From assembly GCA_027294635.1 (NCBI GenBank), contig JAPULR010000168.1, forward strand, positions 1-32,994: DNA of 32,994 nt. The letters run 5' to 3'. This DNA is from Chloroflexota bacterium. Lineage in GTDB: Bacteria; Chloroflexota; Dehalococcoidia; Lucifugimonadales; GCA-2712585. Position numbers and translations under genes: made by a program. This document shows positions 1 through 9,777 of this stretch, one piece after another. The notes below the pieces were generated by a model that saw only the letters and a list, made by a program, of their open reading frames with translations, did not search any database and was not told where the DNA came from. Position 1 is the stretch's first letter. Each line of letters begins with the position of its first letter.

Positions 1-174
1 CAGCACCCCGGTGTTTCTCCGCTCCAACGGCAAGCGTTGGCCAGAGAGGTATTTGTGGAGCTGAGGCTCAGGGAGGGGAAGCTCGCTGCGGTCAGGCCCC
101 GGCCCGAGTATGCCCCGCTTTTCGCCTATAGCATATGGCGCAGCAATGTTGTCGGTGACACTAAGTCATCCTGA
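1..174 (+). CDS. C-terminal fragment of an ORF truncated by the window start (57 aa: QHPGVSPLQRQALAREVFVELRLREGKLAAVRPRPEYAPLFAYSIWRSNVVGDTKSS*); possibly the tail of a recombinase-type protein
   Basis: Frame 1 is open from base 1 to TGA at 172-174; composition is protein-like. Family assignment is only a vague resemblance. Confidence 0.4.
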   Translation, partial: QHPGVSPLQRQALAREVFVELRLREGKLAAVRPRPEYAPLFAYSIWRSNVVGDTKSS

Positions 175-259
175 GCGGAGCGAAGAATCTCTACTTAAAA
201 GTTTGGTCTAGTGAGATTCTTCGTCATCCCGATGTAATCGGGACTCCTTCAGAATGACA
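164..259. repeat. Palindromic element copy L1 (96 bp)
   Basis: AGTCATCCTGAG...TTCAGAATGACA imperfect terminal inverted repeat, inner inverted repeat GAAGAATCTC/GAGATTCTTC around a 21-nt loop, sub-hairpin CCCGATgtaATCGGG in the right arm. Confidence 0.9.
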
Positions 260-283
260 AGGAGCCCGTAGGAAGGAAACATC

Positions 284-379
284 TGTCATTCTGAGCGAAG
301 TGAAGAACCTCTACTTAAAAGTTTGGTCTAGTGAGATTCTTCGTCACCCCGATGTAATCGGAACTCCTTCAGAATGACA
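284..379. repeat. Palindromic element copy L2 (96 bp), 120-bp tandem period with L1
   Basis: Nearly identical to 164-259 at an offset of exactly 120 nt (96 bp element + 24 bp spacer). Confidence 0.92.
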
Positions 380-403
380 AGGAGCCCGTAGGAAGGAAAC
401 ATC

Positions 404-813
404 TGTCATTCTGAGCGGAGCGAAGAATCTCTATAATTCATTTAGGTTCCCATCGTCGTTCTCTACCGCTGAAAAATGAACCAGTATTACGTTTACATCC
501 TGACCAACACCGCCAAGACACTTTATACAGGCGTAACCAATAACTTGGAGCGTCGTGTTTATGAGCATAAGCAGAAGTTAATTCCAGGTTTCACCAAGAA
601 GTACAACCTAACCATGCTGGTTTACTTTGAGGTGACACACGACGTTCATTCCGCTATTCATCGAGAGAAACAAATTAAAGGGTGGCTTAGAAGGAAAAAG
701 ATTGCCCTTATTGACTCAAAGAATCCGGAATGGAAGGACTTAAGCATGGAGTGGGTTGAGGAGAGGTGAGATTCTTCGTCATCCCGATTTAATCGGGACT
801 CCTCAGAATGACA
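404..813. mobile_element. Palindromic element copy L3 (410 bp) carrying a GIY-YIG nuclease ORF between the element arms
   Basis: Perfect 12-bp termini TGTCATTCTGAG (404-415)/CTCAGAATGACA (802-813) and perfect 10-bp inner repeats GAAGAATCTC (422-431)/GAGATTCTTC (768-777); arms match L1/L2, interior replaced by the ORF. Confidence 0.65.
476..769 (+). CDS. GIY-YIG nuclease family protein (UPF0213/YhbQ-like), 97 aa
   Basis: YYVYIL...LYTGVTNNLERRVYEHK...HREKQIKGWLRRKK; conserved GIY-YIG core, Arg and Glu residues apparently intact. Confidence 0.92.
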   Translation: MNQYYVYILTNTAKTLYTGVTNNLERRVYEHKQKLIPGFTKKYNLTMLVYFEVTHDVHSAIHREKQIKGWLRRKKIALIDSKNPEWKDLSMEWVEER

Positions 814-825
814 GGGTGACAATCC

Positions 826-1497
826 CTAAAGCTCCACCTCCTTGAGGTCTGGAGCCAGAATCAGCTTGGGCTCCGTGAGGGACTGCACCTCCTCGGGGGT
901 CCAGTCGGGGGCTATCTCCTTCAGCACCAGCCCCTCCGGGGCAACCTCAATCACCGCCAGGTCCGTTACCACCAGGCTGACGCACCGGCGGCCCGTAAGA
1001 GGGAAAGAGCACTCCTTGACCAGCTTGGGACGGTCCTCCCGATCGGTGTGCTCCATGGCGATGATGACTCGTTTGGCCCCCACCGCCAGGTCCATGGCCC
1101 CACCGATGTTGCCCACTCCCCTTTGCGGCACCATCCAGTTGGCCAGGCCCCCCCTCTCCGACACCTGGAGGGCGCCCAGCACCGTCACGTCAACGTGGCC
1201 GCCTCGGATCATAGCGAAGGCCTCTTCAGAACCAAAAAAAGCCATCCCCGGGACCCACTGGAGGAACTGCCCCCCGGCGTTGATCAGATCGTAGTCCCTC
1301 TCGCTCTCCTCGGCCAGGGACCCGTAGTTCAGGACCCCGCTCTCGCTGTGATAGCCCACCGTCTTGTCCTCGGCAACGAAGTTAGAGACCAGGGTTGGAA
1401 TACCGATGCCCAGGTTCACCACGGCCCCCTCGGGCAGCTCTTTGGCCACCCGCATGGCGATGATGTCTCGACCCAGTCGCTCCTTAACCATCCTCAC
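826..1497 (-). CDS. 3-oxoacid CoA-transferase, subunit B
   Basis: VVNLGIGIPTLVSNF, SESGVLNYG, GGHVDVTVLGALQVSERGGLANWMVP. GTG start overlaps the upstream stop (GTGA); an ATG lies 6 nt downstream. Confidence 0.88.
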   Translation of the reverse strand: MRMVKERLGRDIIAMRVAKELPEGAVVNLGIGIPTLVSNFVAEDKTVGYHSESGVLNYGSLAEESERDYDLINAGGQFLQWVPGMAFFGSEEAFAMIRGGHVDVTVLGALQVSERGGLANWMVPQRGVGNIGGAMDLAVGAKRVIIAMEHTDREDRPKLVKECSFPLTGRRCVSLVVTDLAVIEVAPEGLVLKEIAPDWTPEEVQSLTEPKLILAPDLKEVEL

Positions 1498-2921
1498 TCC
1501 TTAACGATAGGCTGGAAGGGGGAAAATCCCGGAGGCCTCTGAACGATGCGCTTGACGAAGAGGCCCGGGGTGATGATAGCCTCAGGGTCCAGCTCTCCTG
1601 GCTCCACAATCTCGTCCACCTCGGCAATGGTTATATCGGCCGCCGTGGCCATGACGGCGTTAAAGTTCCTCGACGTGCCCCGATAGACCAGGTTGCCCAG
1701 AGTATCGGCCTTATGAGCACGGACGAAGGCGAAATCGCCCCGGATGGCCCTTTCCAGCAGATATTCCCGCCCGTTGAACTCCCTGACCTCCTTCCCCTCG
1801 GCCACCACGGTCCCGACTCCTGTGGGAGTATAGAAAGCGGCGACGCCGTAACCCCCGGCTCGCAGCCGCTCCGCCAGGGTACCCTGAGGCACCAACTCCA
1901 TCTCCACCTCGCCCCTTCGGTAGGCCCCCTCAAAGGCCGACGGACGAGAGGGCGACGGAGACACGGGGAAGGAGGCGATGGCCCTCCTTATCTGGCCCGT
2001 CTCCACCAGAATACTGTGGTCTATGGCCTGAAGGTCCGGAGACGGGGGCGCGCCAAAAGCAGACACTCTAGCGATACCTACCGTATTGCCGACAACGGTC
2101 AGCTCCTTTGCTCCCTGGTCTCGCAGCGCCAGCATCAGGTAATGGGCCATGCCTCCCAGCCCACCAAAGCCGTCCATGAGGATCACGGCGCCATCAAATA
2201 CGTCGGCCACCGCTTCCGCCGCGCTGGAGCAGACCTTTTCGACAGGCGGCTCCTTGGGAAAGCCAAAGTCCATCTCCTTCAAGTCGGCTGAAACTATTAG
2301 CGTGGCCTCCGTAAGCTCCCGCACCGCCTCCACCAACCAGCCGGGTGCAATTTCCTTGAGGACCAGCCCCTCCGGGGTCACTTCCATTACCGCCAGGTCG
2401 GTGACAATGAGGTTAACCCGGTGCGCCACCGTTAGTGGGTAGGTACATTCCTTCAGAATCTTGGGGGCACCACCGTTGGTGTGCTCCGTTATTACGATCA
2501 GACGCTTGGCTCCCGCGGCCATGTCCAGGGCCCCGCCAGGGCTGCCCAGGCCCTTTTCCGGCACCAACCAGTTGGCCAGGCCCCCCTTCTCCGACACTTG
2601 AAGGGCTCCCAGAACGGCCACGTCCAAGCGTCCTCCTCGGACTATGCCGAAGGCGTCGTTATGGCTGATGACGGCTCCTCCCGGCAGCAGGGTGGTGTGC
2701 TCGCCACGGGCGTTGATAAGGTCCGGGTCCTGTGTCTCGTCCGAGGCGTGGGGACCGTAACCCAGGACGCCGTTTTCGGAGTGGAGCGTAATTCCCCTAT
2801 CCCTGGACACGTAGTTGGCCACCAGCGTAGGTAAGCCAATGCCCAGGTTGACTACCTGACCTCGCCGCAGCTCCGCGGCCACTCGTAGAGCTATGAGATC
2901 CCTGCTCAGCCGCTCCGCCAC
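1494..2921 (-). CDS. Fused CoA-transferase: N-terminal subunit B domain + C-terminal subunit A domain (475 aa)
   Basis: N-half VVNLGIGLPTLVANY/SENGVLGYG (B type); C-half VADVFDGAVILMDGFGGLGG...GTVVAEGKEVREFNGREYLLERAIRGDFAFVRAHKADTLGNLVYRGTSRNFN (A type). Confidence 0.88.
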   Translation of the reverse strand: MAERLSRDLIALRVAAELRRGQVVNLGIGLPTLVANYVSRDRGITLHSENGVLGYGPHASDETQDPDLINARGEHTTLLPGGAVISHNDAFGIVRGGRLDVAVLGALQVSEKGGLANWLVPEKGLGSPGGALDMAAGAKRLIVITEHTNGGAPKILKECTYPLTVAHRVNLIVTDLAVMEVTPEGLVLKEIAPGWLVEAVRELTEATLIVSADLKEMDFGFPKEPPVEKVCSSAAEAVADVFDGAVILMDGFGGLGGMAHYLMLALRDQGAKELTVVGNTVGIARVSAFGAPPSPDLQAIDHSILVETGQIRRAIASFPVSPSPSRPSAFEGAYRRGEVEMELVPQGTLAERLRAGGYGVAAFYTPTGVGTVVAEGKEVREFNGREYLLERAIRGDFAFVRAHKADTLGNLVYRGTSRNFNAVMATAADITIAEVDEIVEPGELDPEAIITPGLFVKRIVQRPPGFSPFQPIVKE

Positions 2922-3607
2922 TAGATCCCTCGCTCCGCCACCACCAGCCGGTCCACGTAGATGCCCGGGGTAACCACCCGCTCTGGGTCGATCTCCCCGG
3001 TCTCCACCAATTCCCTCACCTCGGCTATGGTGACGTCAGCGGCGGCGGCCATGGTAGGGTTGTAGTTACGCTGGGTCAGGCGGTAGGTCAGGTTACCGAG
3101 GGGGTCGGCCTGGTGGGCGCCTATTAGGGCAAAGTCCGCCTTGAGGGGAGTCGCCAGAATATACTCCTGACCGTCGAAAGTCCGCTTCTCCTGGCCATCC
3201 TCAAAAACGGTGCCAACGCCGTTGGGAATAAAGATACCACCTAAACCAGTCGCGGCGGCTCTCATCCGCTCAGCCAGGATTCCCTGGGGTACCATCTCAA
3301 TCTCAATCTTGCCCCTGCGCCAGAGGTCAAGGGCTGGCATCTCCTGGTTGGGCCTGCCTATGAAGGTAGTTATCAGCTTCCTTACCCGCCCGTGGTCCAC
3401 CAGCCTGGCGACGTCGTGTTCGTCCGGTTTGGGCTCAAAGCAGGTGTTACAGATGAATGTCAGGTCCCTGGCCCCCTGCTCTATCAAGGCTTTGACCAAG
3501 CTCTGGGGCAGACCTGGCCCACCGAAGCCTCCAAGCATGACCACGGCCCCGTCGAACACATCCTCTACAGCCCTGAGAGCGGTAGGATAAACTTTGCCTG
3601 GCTTCAC
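2921..3607 (-). CDS. 3-oxoacid CoA-transferase, subunit A
   Basis: VEDVFDGAVVMLGGFGGPGLPQSLVKAL...TPLKADFALIGAHQADPLGNLTYRLTQRNYNPTMAAAAD; stop overlaps the next GTG start (TAGTG). Confidence 0.88.
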   Translation of the reverse strand: MKPGKVYPTALRAVEDVFDGAVVMLGGFGGPGLPQSLVKALIEQGARDLTFICNTCFEPKPDEHDVARLVDHGRVRKLITTFIGRPNQEMPALDLWRRGKIEIEMVPQGILAERMRAAATGLGGIFIPNGVGTVFEDGQEKRTFDGQEYILATPLKADFALIGAHQADPLGNLTYRLTQRNYNPTMAAAADVTIAEVRELVETGEIDPERVVTPGIYVDRLVVAERGI

Positions 3608-3692
3608 GGAATGGCGGCTCCCTAGACTTTTGTAGGAGGAATTCTACCAGTCCAACACACATTAGAGTAGGGCAAGCTAAGCGCCCAATAAG

Positions 3693-3723
3693 AAAGGGGA
3701 TGGCTCAAACCACCATCCCCTTT
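3693..3723 (-). terminator. Hairpin terminator candidate downstream of groEL
   Basis: 11-bp perfect stem AAAGGGGATGG/CCATCCCCTTT, 9-nt loop; on the minus strand it is followed by TCTTATT. Lies between groEL and the CoA-transferase operon. Confidence 0.6.
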
Positions 3724-3758
3724 CCAGTTTTCCCTTAAGAGTGGAGTACGGTCTTGGC

Positions 3759-5396
<1,638 letters not shown>

Positions 5397-5419
5397 TCAT
5401 AGTTAAATCGTCAAAGATA

Positions 5420-5713
5420 TTATTTGGATACCTTTGCCAGGACGTCGCTTTCTCTGAGGATCAGATACTCATCGGAACCGTCCTTGTACTCGGTTCCTGC
5501 ATACTTGGAGTAGATAATCCGGTCCCCTTTCTTTAGCTCCATGGGGACGTGCTTCCCCTCATCCGTTACGCGACCAGGCCCCACCGCTACAACATCACCT
5601 TCCTGGGGCTTCTCTTTGGCGGTATCGGGCAGGATTATTCCTGAGGCAGTAATCTCCTCCTCCTCGCTGGGCTTAACAATCAACCTCTCTCCTAAAGGCG
5701 TGAACTTGACCAA
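5420..5713 (-). CDS. groES: Co-chaperonin GroES; likely TTG start at 5713 rather than the ORF-track start at 5773
   Basis: [49 protein letters not shown] lies 5 nt upstream of the TTG; the ATG at 5773 lies inside the CIRCE operator. Confidence 0.93.
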   Translation of the reverse strand: MVKFTPLGERLIVKPSEEEEITASGIILPDTAKEKPQEGDVVAVGPGRVTDEGKHVPMELKKGDRIIYSKYAGTEYKDGSDEYLILRESDVLAKVSK

Positions 5714-5762
5714 GTCTCCCTCCTTAACACGGTAAATTTTAAAATGACTTTGCTGTATTAAT

Positions 5763-5789
5763 TTAGCACTCATTACAGGAGAGTGCTAA
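5763..5789. promoter_or_regulatory. CIRCE operator (HrcA binding site), perfect 9-9-9
   Basis: TTAGCACTC-ATTACAGGA-GAGTGCTAA, exact consensus, directly upstream of groES. Confidence 0.97.
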
Positions 5790-5800
5790 GATCGAGGCGT

Positions 5801-5829
5801 ATGATAAACTAACTTCAGAAAGCTGTCAA
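5801..5829 (-). promoter_or_regulatory. Sigma-70-type promoter for groESL
   Basis: Minus strand TTGACA-17 nt-TATCAT, immediately upstream of CIRCE. Confidence 0.85.
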
Positions 5830-5838
5830 TAGGCGTGC

Positions 5839-6666
5839 TTGTGCTCTCCTGGGTTAGCTTCCAAAAGCCATCTTCAGAGACATCCCTTGGCCAAGAAACC
5901 TGTAATCCTCACCCAAAAGGGTCCTGTGGCCCTTATCCAGTTGAATCAACCTGAGCGCGGGAATCGCGTGACCCTGGATATGGCTTGGGAGCTTCGCCAG
6001 ATATGCCAGAGGCTTAATGTGGAAGGGAAGGCGCAAGTGGTCATCTTGACCGGGGCTGGAGAGAGCTTCTGTTGCGGCGGAGAGCAGCTTCTTGACGACG
6101 GCGATTCTTCATCACCTCCCCTTGATCAGAGGTTGGAGTCGTACAGAGCGGCTTCGTCCATAGGAGGTCTCAAGATAGCCTCCATCGCCGCCATCAACGG
6201 CAACGCTCTGGACCAGGGACTGGAGCTAGCCCTGGCCTGCGACCTCCGCATAGCCGCTGAAGGGGCCAGCCTTGGCTTTTCTAACCTCTCCAAGGGCATT
6301 ATCCCCTGGGACGGTGGCACCCAAAGGCTGCCAAGGACCGTAGGCCGAAGCCGGGCGCTAGAGCTTTTCCTTACGGGTCGGCTCGTCCAGGCAGAAGAAG
6401 CCTGCAGGATTGGACTGGTCAACAAGGTGGTGCCCCTAGAGGAGCTTCAAGACGCCGCTCAGGAGATGGCGGCGGCCATCTCATCAGGCGCTCCCATAGC
6501 GGTGCAGTATATAAAGGAAGCAGTGCATAAGGGGGCGGACATGACGCTGGAGCAGGGGCTAAACCTGGAGGCAGACCTGAGCATCATCCTCCAGAGCACC
6601 AACGACAGGCACGAAGGTGTCCAAGCGTTCCTGAACAAGCGGAAACCGAAGTTTTCGGGTGAGTAG
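5839..6666 (+). CDS. Enoyl-CoA hydratase/isomerase family protein (start may be nearer 5887)
   Basis: AAINGNALDQGLELALACDLRIAAEGASLGFSNLSKGIIPWDGGTQRLPRTVG, crotonase fold motifs. Confidence 0.9.
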   Translation: MCSPGLASKSHLQRHPLAKKPVILTQKGPVALIQLNQPERGNRVTLDMAWELRQICQRLNVEGKAQVVILTGAGESFCCGGEQLLDDGDSSSPPLDQRLESYRAASSIGGLKIASIAAINGNALDQGLELALACDLRIAAEGASLGFSNLSKGIIPWDGGTQRLPRTVGRSRALELFLTGRLVQAEEACRIGLVNKVVPLEELQDAAQEMAAAISSGAPIAVQYIKEAVHKGADMTLEQGLNLEADLSIILQSTNDRHEGVQAFLNKRKPKFSGE

Positions 6667-7407
6667 GTGCCTTCCTTCCAGACCATAGACTATAGCAAGG
6701 CTCGGGGAGTAGCTTCCATCTGTCTGAACCGGCCCCAGGTCCGCAACGCCTACAACACGGTGATGCGGGACGAGCTATTTCAGGTGATGGAGGCGGTGAA
6801 AGAGGACTCCGATGTAAGGGCTGTGGTCATCTCCGGACGGGGACCCGACTTCTGTGCTGGTGCCGACCTCACCGAGTTCGGCGCGGCCCCTTCCATAGTC
6901 ATCGCTAGAGAGGCACGATGGGAGAGAGACCTCTGGAGTCTGTTCCTGAATATCGGTAAACCTCTGGTGGCCGCTATTCATGGCAACTGCATTGGTTCGG
7001 GCCTGGAGATGGCTATGCTGTGCGACCTTCGCATCGCGGCGGAGGACGCTATCTTTGCCATGCCCGAGGCAAAGCTGGGACTTATTCCCGCCGCCGGAGG
7101 CACCCAGACCCTTCCGCGAAACGTTGGCCTGTCCAGATCTCTACATCTGTTGCTCACCTGTCAAGCTGTAGACGCTGAAGAAGCCCTGGCCCAGGGGTTG
7201 GTCACAACGGTGGTTCCCCGAAACCGGCTGATCGAAGAGGCCAACAGGTTAGCTCAGCACCTTACGACCCTGGACCAGAGAGCCGTCGCCGCCCTGAAGG
7301 AGGCCTTGCGGCACGGTCCGGACCTGCCTCTGGACCAGGCATTGGAGATGGAGGCCCGCCTCGTGCTAAAGCTTGTGAGCGGCAAAGGGCGGGACCAGAC
7401 GCTATAA
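6667..7407 (+). CDS. Enoyl-CoA hydratase/isomerase family protein
   Basis: AAIHGNCIGSGLEMAMLCDLRIAAEDAIFAMPEAKLGLIPAAGGTQTLPRNVG; GTG start abuts the upstream stop. Confidence 0.93.
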   Translation: MPSFQTIDYSKARGVASICLNRPQVRNAYNTVMRDELFQVMEAVKEDSDVRAVVISGRGPDFCAGADLTEFGAAPSIVIAREARWERDLWSLFLNIGKPLVAAIHGNCIGSGLEMAMLCDLRIAAEDAIFAMPEAKLGLIPAAGGTQTLPRNVGLSRSLHLLLTCQAVDAEEALAQGLVTTVVPRNRLIEEANRLAQHLTTLDQRAVAALKEALRHGPDLPLDQALEMEARLVLKLVSGKGRDQTL

Positions 7408-7444
7408 TGAGGCCACGTGTCTCTAAACCCAAACTACAGTTCTA

Positions 7445-9040
7445 ATGAATACCGTCGAGTACCTAGCCATTGCCAACGCCATCGTCCCCCATCGGACGGG
7501 CATTGTGTTTGAGGGCCGCCGCCTGACCTTCCAGAGCCTGCAGGAGCGCGTGAACCGCCTGGCCAACGCCCTGGCGGACCTGGGAGTTGGCGCCGGAGAC
7601 CGTGTAGCTCTGATGGACGTTAACACCCCCGAGCTCATCGAGTCCTACCTGGCTTCGGCCCGGCTGGACGCAATATTCGTTCCCTTGAACTACCGCGCCA
7701 GGGCCGATGAGTTTTCGCAAATGCTACGGGTGTGTGAGCCTACCGTCCTAATGGTGGGCAAACGGTACCAGGAGCTGGCGCGCTCAGCCTTAAAGGGCAC
7801 TCCTCCCCCTAACTACGTGATTACCCTGGAGGAAAGGGATGGAGGACAGTGGGTTTTCTACGACGACCTCATCGAGTCATCGTCGCCCGAGGAGCTTCAC
7901 TTCCCCACCGCCGATGATATGGACACCACCCTGCTTCTGTTCACCGCCGGGACCACGGGCGACCCAAAGGCGGTGATGCTGAATCACGACAGCTTCAGCT
8001 CCTATATGCTCTCCAGCGTTCTTCCCGCTGACCCCGAGGTAGAGGAGAGGAACCTTCTTTCGGTACCCATGTACCACATCGCCGGGATGCAGGGCGCTCT
8101 CGCCGCCGTCTACGGAGGCCGCACCCTCCTGCTGATGCGCCAGTTTGAGGCCCAGCAGTGGATGGAGCTGGTCCAAAAAGAGCGGGCCGACAGGGCGGGC
8201 ATGGTCCCCACCATGCTGAAGCAGGTAGTGGACCACCCCGACTTCGGCGACTACGACCTGTCCAGCCTGAAGATAATTACCTACGGGGCGGCTCCTATGC
8301 CTCTGGAGGTTATAAAGAAGGCCATTGCGGCCTTCCCCGATGCCAAGTTCATCAACGCCTTTGGCCAGACGGAGACGGCCTCTACCATCACCATGCTTCC
8401 GCCGGAAGACCACGTCCTGGAGGGGACCGAGGACGAGATCGAAAAGAAGCTGAAGCACCTTACATCGGTGGGGAAACCGTTGGAAGACGTGGAGGTGGCC
8501 ATACTGGACGAAGACGGTCATGAGCTACCCAACGGACAGGTGGGGGAGGTGGCGGCCAAGGGACCCCGGCTGATGAGCGGCTACTGGAAAGACGGCCAGG
8601 CAACCAGGGGCGCTTATCATGGGGACTGGCTCCTCACCGGAGACTTAGGCTACAGGGATGAGGATGACTATATCTACCTGGCAGGCCGCTCCAAGGACTT
8701 TATCAAGCGCGGCGGTGAGATGGTTTCCCCCGAGGAGGTGGAGCGGGTACTGATGTCTCACCCTGCCGTTGACGACGCGGCCATCATCGGCGTGCCCGAC
8801 CTCCAGTGGGGCGAGCGGGTACGGGCCGTCGTTGTGCCGCACAAAGGTAAATCTGTAAGCGCCAGCGAGCTTATCGAGTACTGCCACCAGCGGCTGGCCA
8901 GTTTCAAGCGCCCCGAATCGGTGGTGTTTGTGGATGAGCTGCCGCGGAACCCCCTGGGCAAGGTCCTGAAACGAGTGCTGCGGCAGCAGTACAACCATCC
9001 CATTGAGGAACTAAAGACTGAGAAACACTTTGACACCTGA
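7445..9040 (+). CDS. AMP-binding acyl-CoA synthetase / long-chain fatty acid-CoA ligase
   Basis: TLLLFTAGTTGDPKAVMLNH, INAFGQTETAS, LTGDLGYRDEDDYIYLAGRSKDFIKRGGEMVSPEEVE, PRNPLGKVLKR. Confidence 0.95.
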   Translation: MNTVEYLAIANAIVPHRTGIVFEGRRLTFQSLQERVNRLANALADLGVGAGDRVALMDVNTPELIESYLASARLDAIFVPLNYRARADEFSQMLRVCEPTVLMVGKRYQELARSALKGTPPPNYVITLEERDGGQWVFYDDLIESSSPEELHFPTADDMDTTLLLFTAGTTGDPKAVMLNHDSFSSYMLSSVLPADPEVEERNLLSVPMYHIAGMQGALAAVYGGRTLLLMRQFEAQQWMELVQKERADRAGMVPTMLKQVVDHPDFGDYDLSSLKIITYGAAPMPLEVIKKAIAAFPDAKFINAFGQTETASTITMLPPEDHVLEGTEDEIEKKLKHLTSVGKPLEDVEVAILDEDGHELPNGQVGEVAAKGPRLMSGYWKDGQATRGAYHGDWLLTGDLGYRDEDDYIYLAGRSKDFIKRGGEMVSPEEVERVLMSHPAVDDAAIIGVPDLQWGERVRAVVVPHKGKSVSASELIEYCHQRLASFKRPESVVFVDELPRNPLGKVLKRVLRQQYNHPIEELKTEKHFDT

Positions 9041-9102
9041 GCACGCTAAAGGTACACTCACTGCCGCCCCAGACTACTCAAAACACGGAGGGCTTTCACC
9101 GG

Positions 9103-9777
9103 TTGACTAGCCAGCATCGACCAGTAAAGCCGACTTCAGCCCCAAGGACAGTCGTTAACGCCACGGCCCAGCCCCGGCCCACAAGCTCCTTAGTCCTGCT
9201 ACTGGCTGGTGTACCCGGCGTCGGCAAGACCACCCTGGGCAACGCCCTTCTTGGTGAGCTGGGGTTGACCCACCACATCAGCACCGGGTTTCTACGGGCG
9301 GCCATAGACGGCTACCTGCCGCCAGACCAGGCGACACTATTACGGAGACACGCCTTTGACGCCTACGAGCTTCTTGACGACTCCGTTCTCTCGAAAGACG
9401 ACCACATCCTTCAGGGGGCCATCGCCCAGACGGAGATACTCAAGCCCGTTATAAAGACCTGCATCGCCCGGGCGCGGCGGGAGGGCATCGGCCTGGTGAT
9501 GGAGGGAAGCCACTTCATCCCGGGGGTGATAGACCCGGCAGAGTTTGGCGCCGACCTGCTTTGCGTCCTGGACGTCCCCGACCGGGAGGAGTTGAAGGCC
9601 CGGGCCCTGAGCCCCAACCACCTTCGTCGGCACCTCTCCGACTGGGACATGGAGCGCCTGGTGCTGCTTCAAGACCAGCTACTGGCCATGGCCCGGCTCC
9701 ACAACCAGCCCGTGGTTATCAACATAGACCTGGCGGACGCGGTGTGCCATGTACGGAGGTTGGTAGAGGAGTTGTGA
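9103..9777 (+). CDS. P-loop kinase, 2-phosphoglycerate kinase-like
   Basis: LLLAGVPGVGKTTLGNALLGELGLTHHISTGFLRAAI Walker A; GLVMEGSHFIPG. TTG start. Confidence 0.7.
   Translation: MTSQHRPVKPTSAPRTVVNATAQPRPTSSLVLLLAGVPGVGKTTLGNALLGELGLTHHISTGFLRAAIDGYLPPDQATLLRRHAFDAYELLDDSVLSKDDHILQGAIAQTEILKPVIKTCIARARREGIGLVMEGSHFIPGVIDPAEFGADLLCVLDVPDREELKARALSPNHLRRHLSDWDMERLVLLQDQLLAMARLHNQPVVINIDLADAVCHVRRLVEEL

Noticed and set aside
166-433. CRISPR-like regular repeats with short spacers at the left edge
   Set aside because: Units are about 96-bp palindromes with 24-nt gaps, the two left spacers are identical and there is no cas gene; this is not CRISPR.
1048-1542. Various + strand ORFs over the CoA-transferase genes
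   Set aside because: Antisense to clear - strand coding sequence, no domain.
9561-9773. N-terminal part of ORF 9561-10121
   Set aside because: Overlaps the kinase in another frame with a low-complexity P/G/R-rich translation; the DUF6883-like homology begins at the GTG at 9774.
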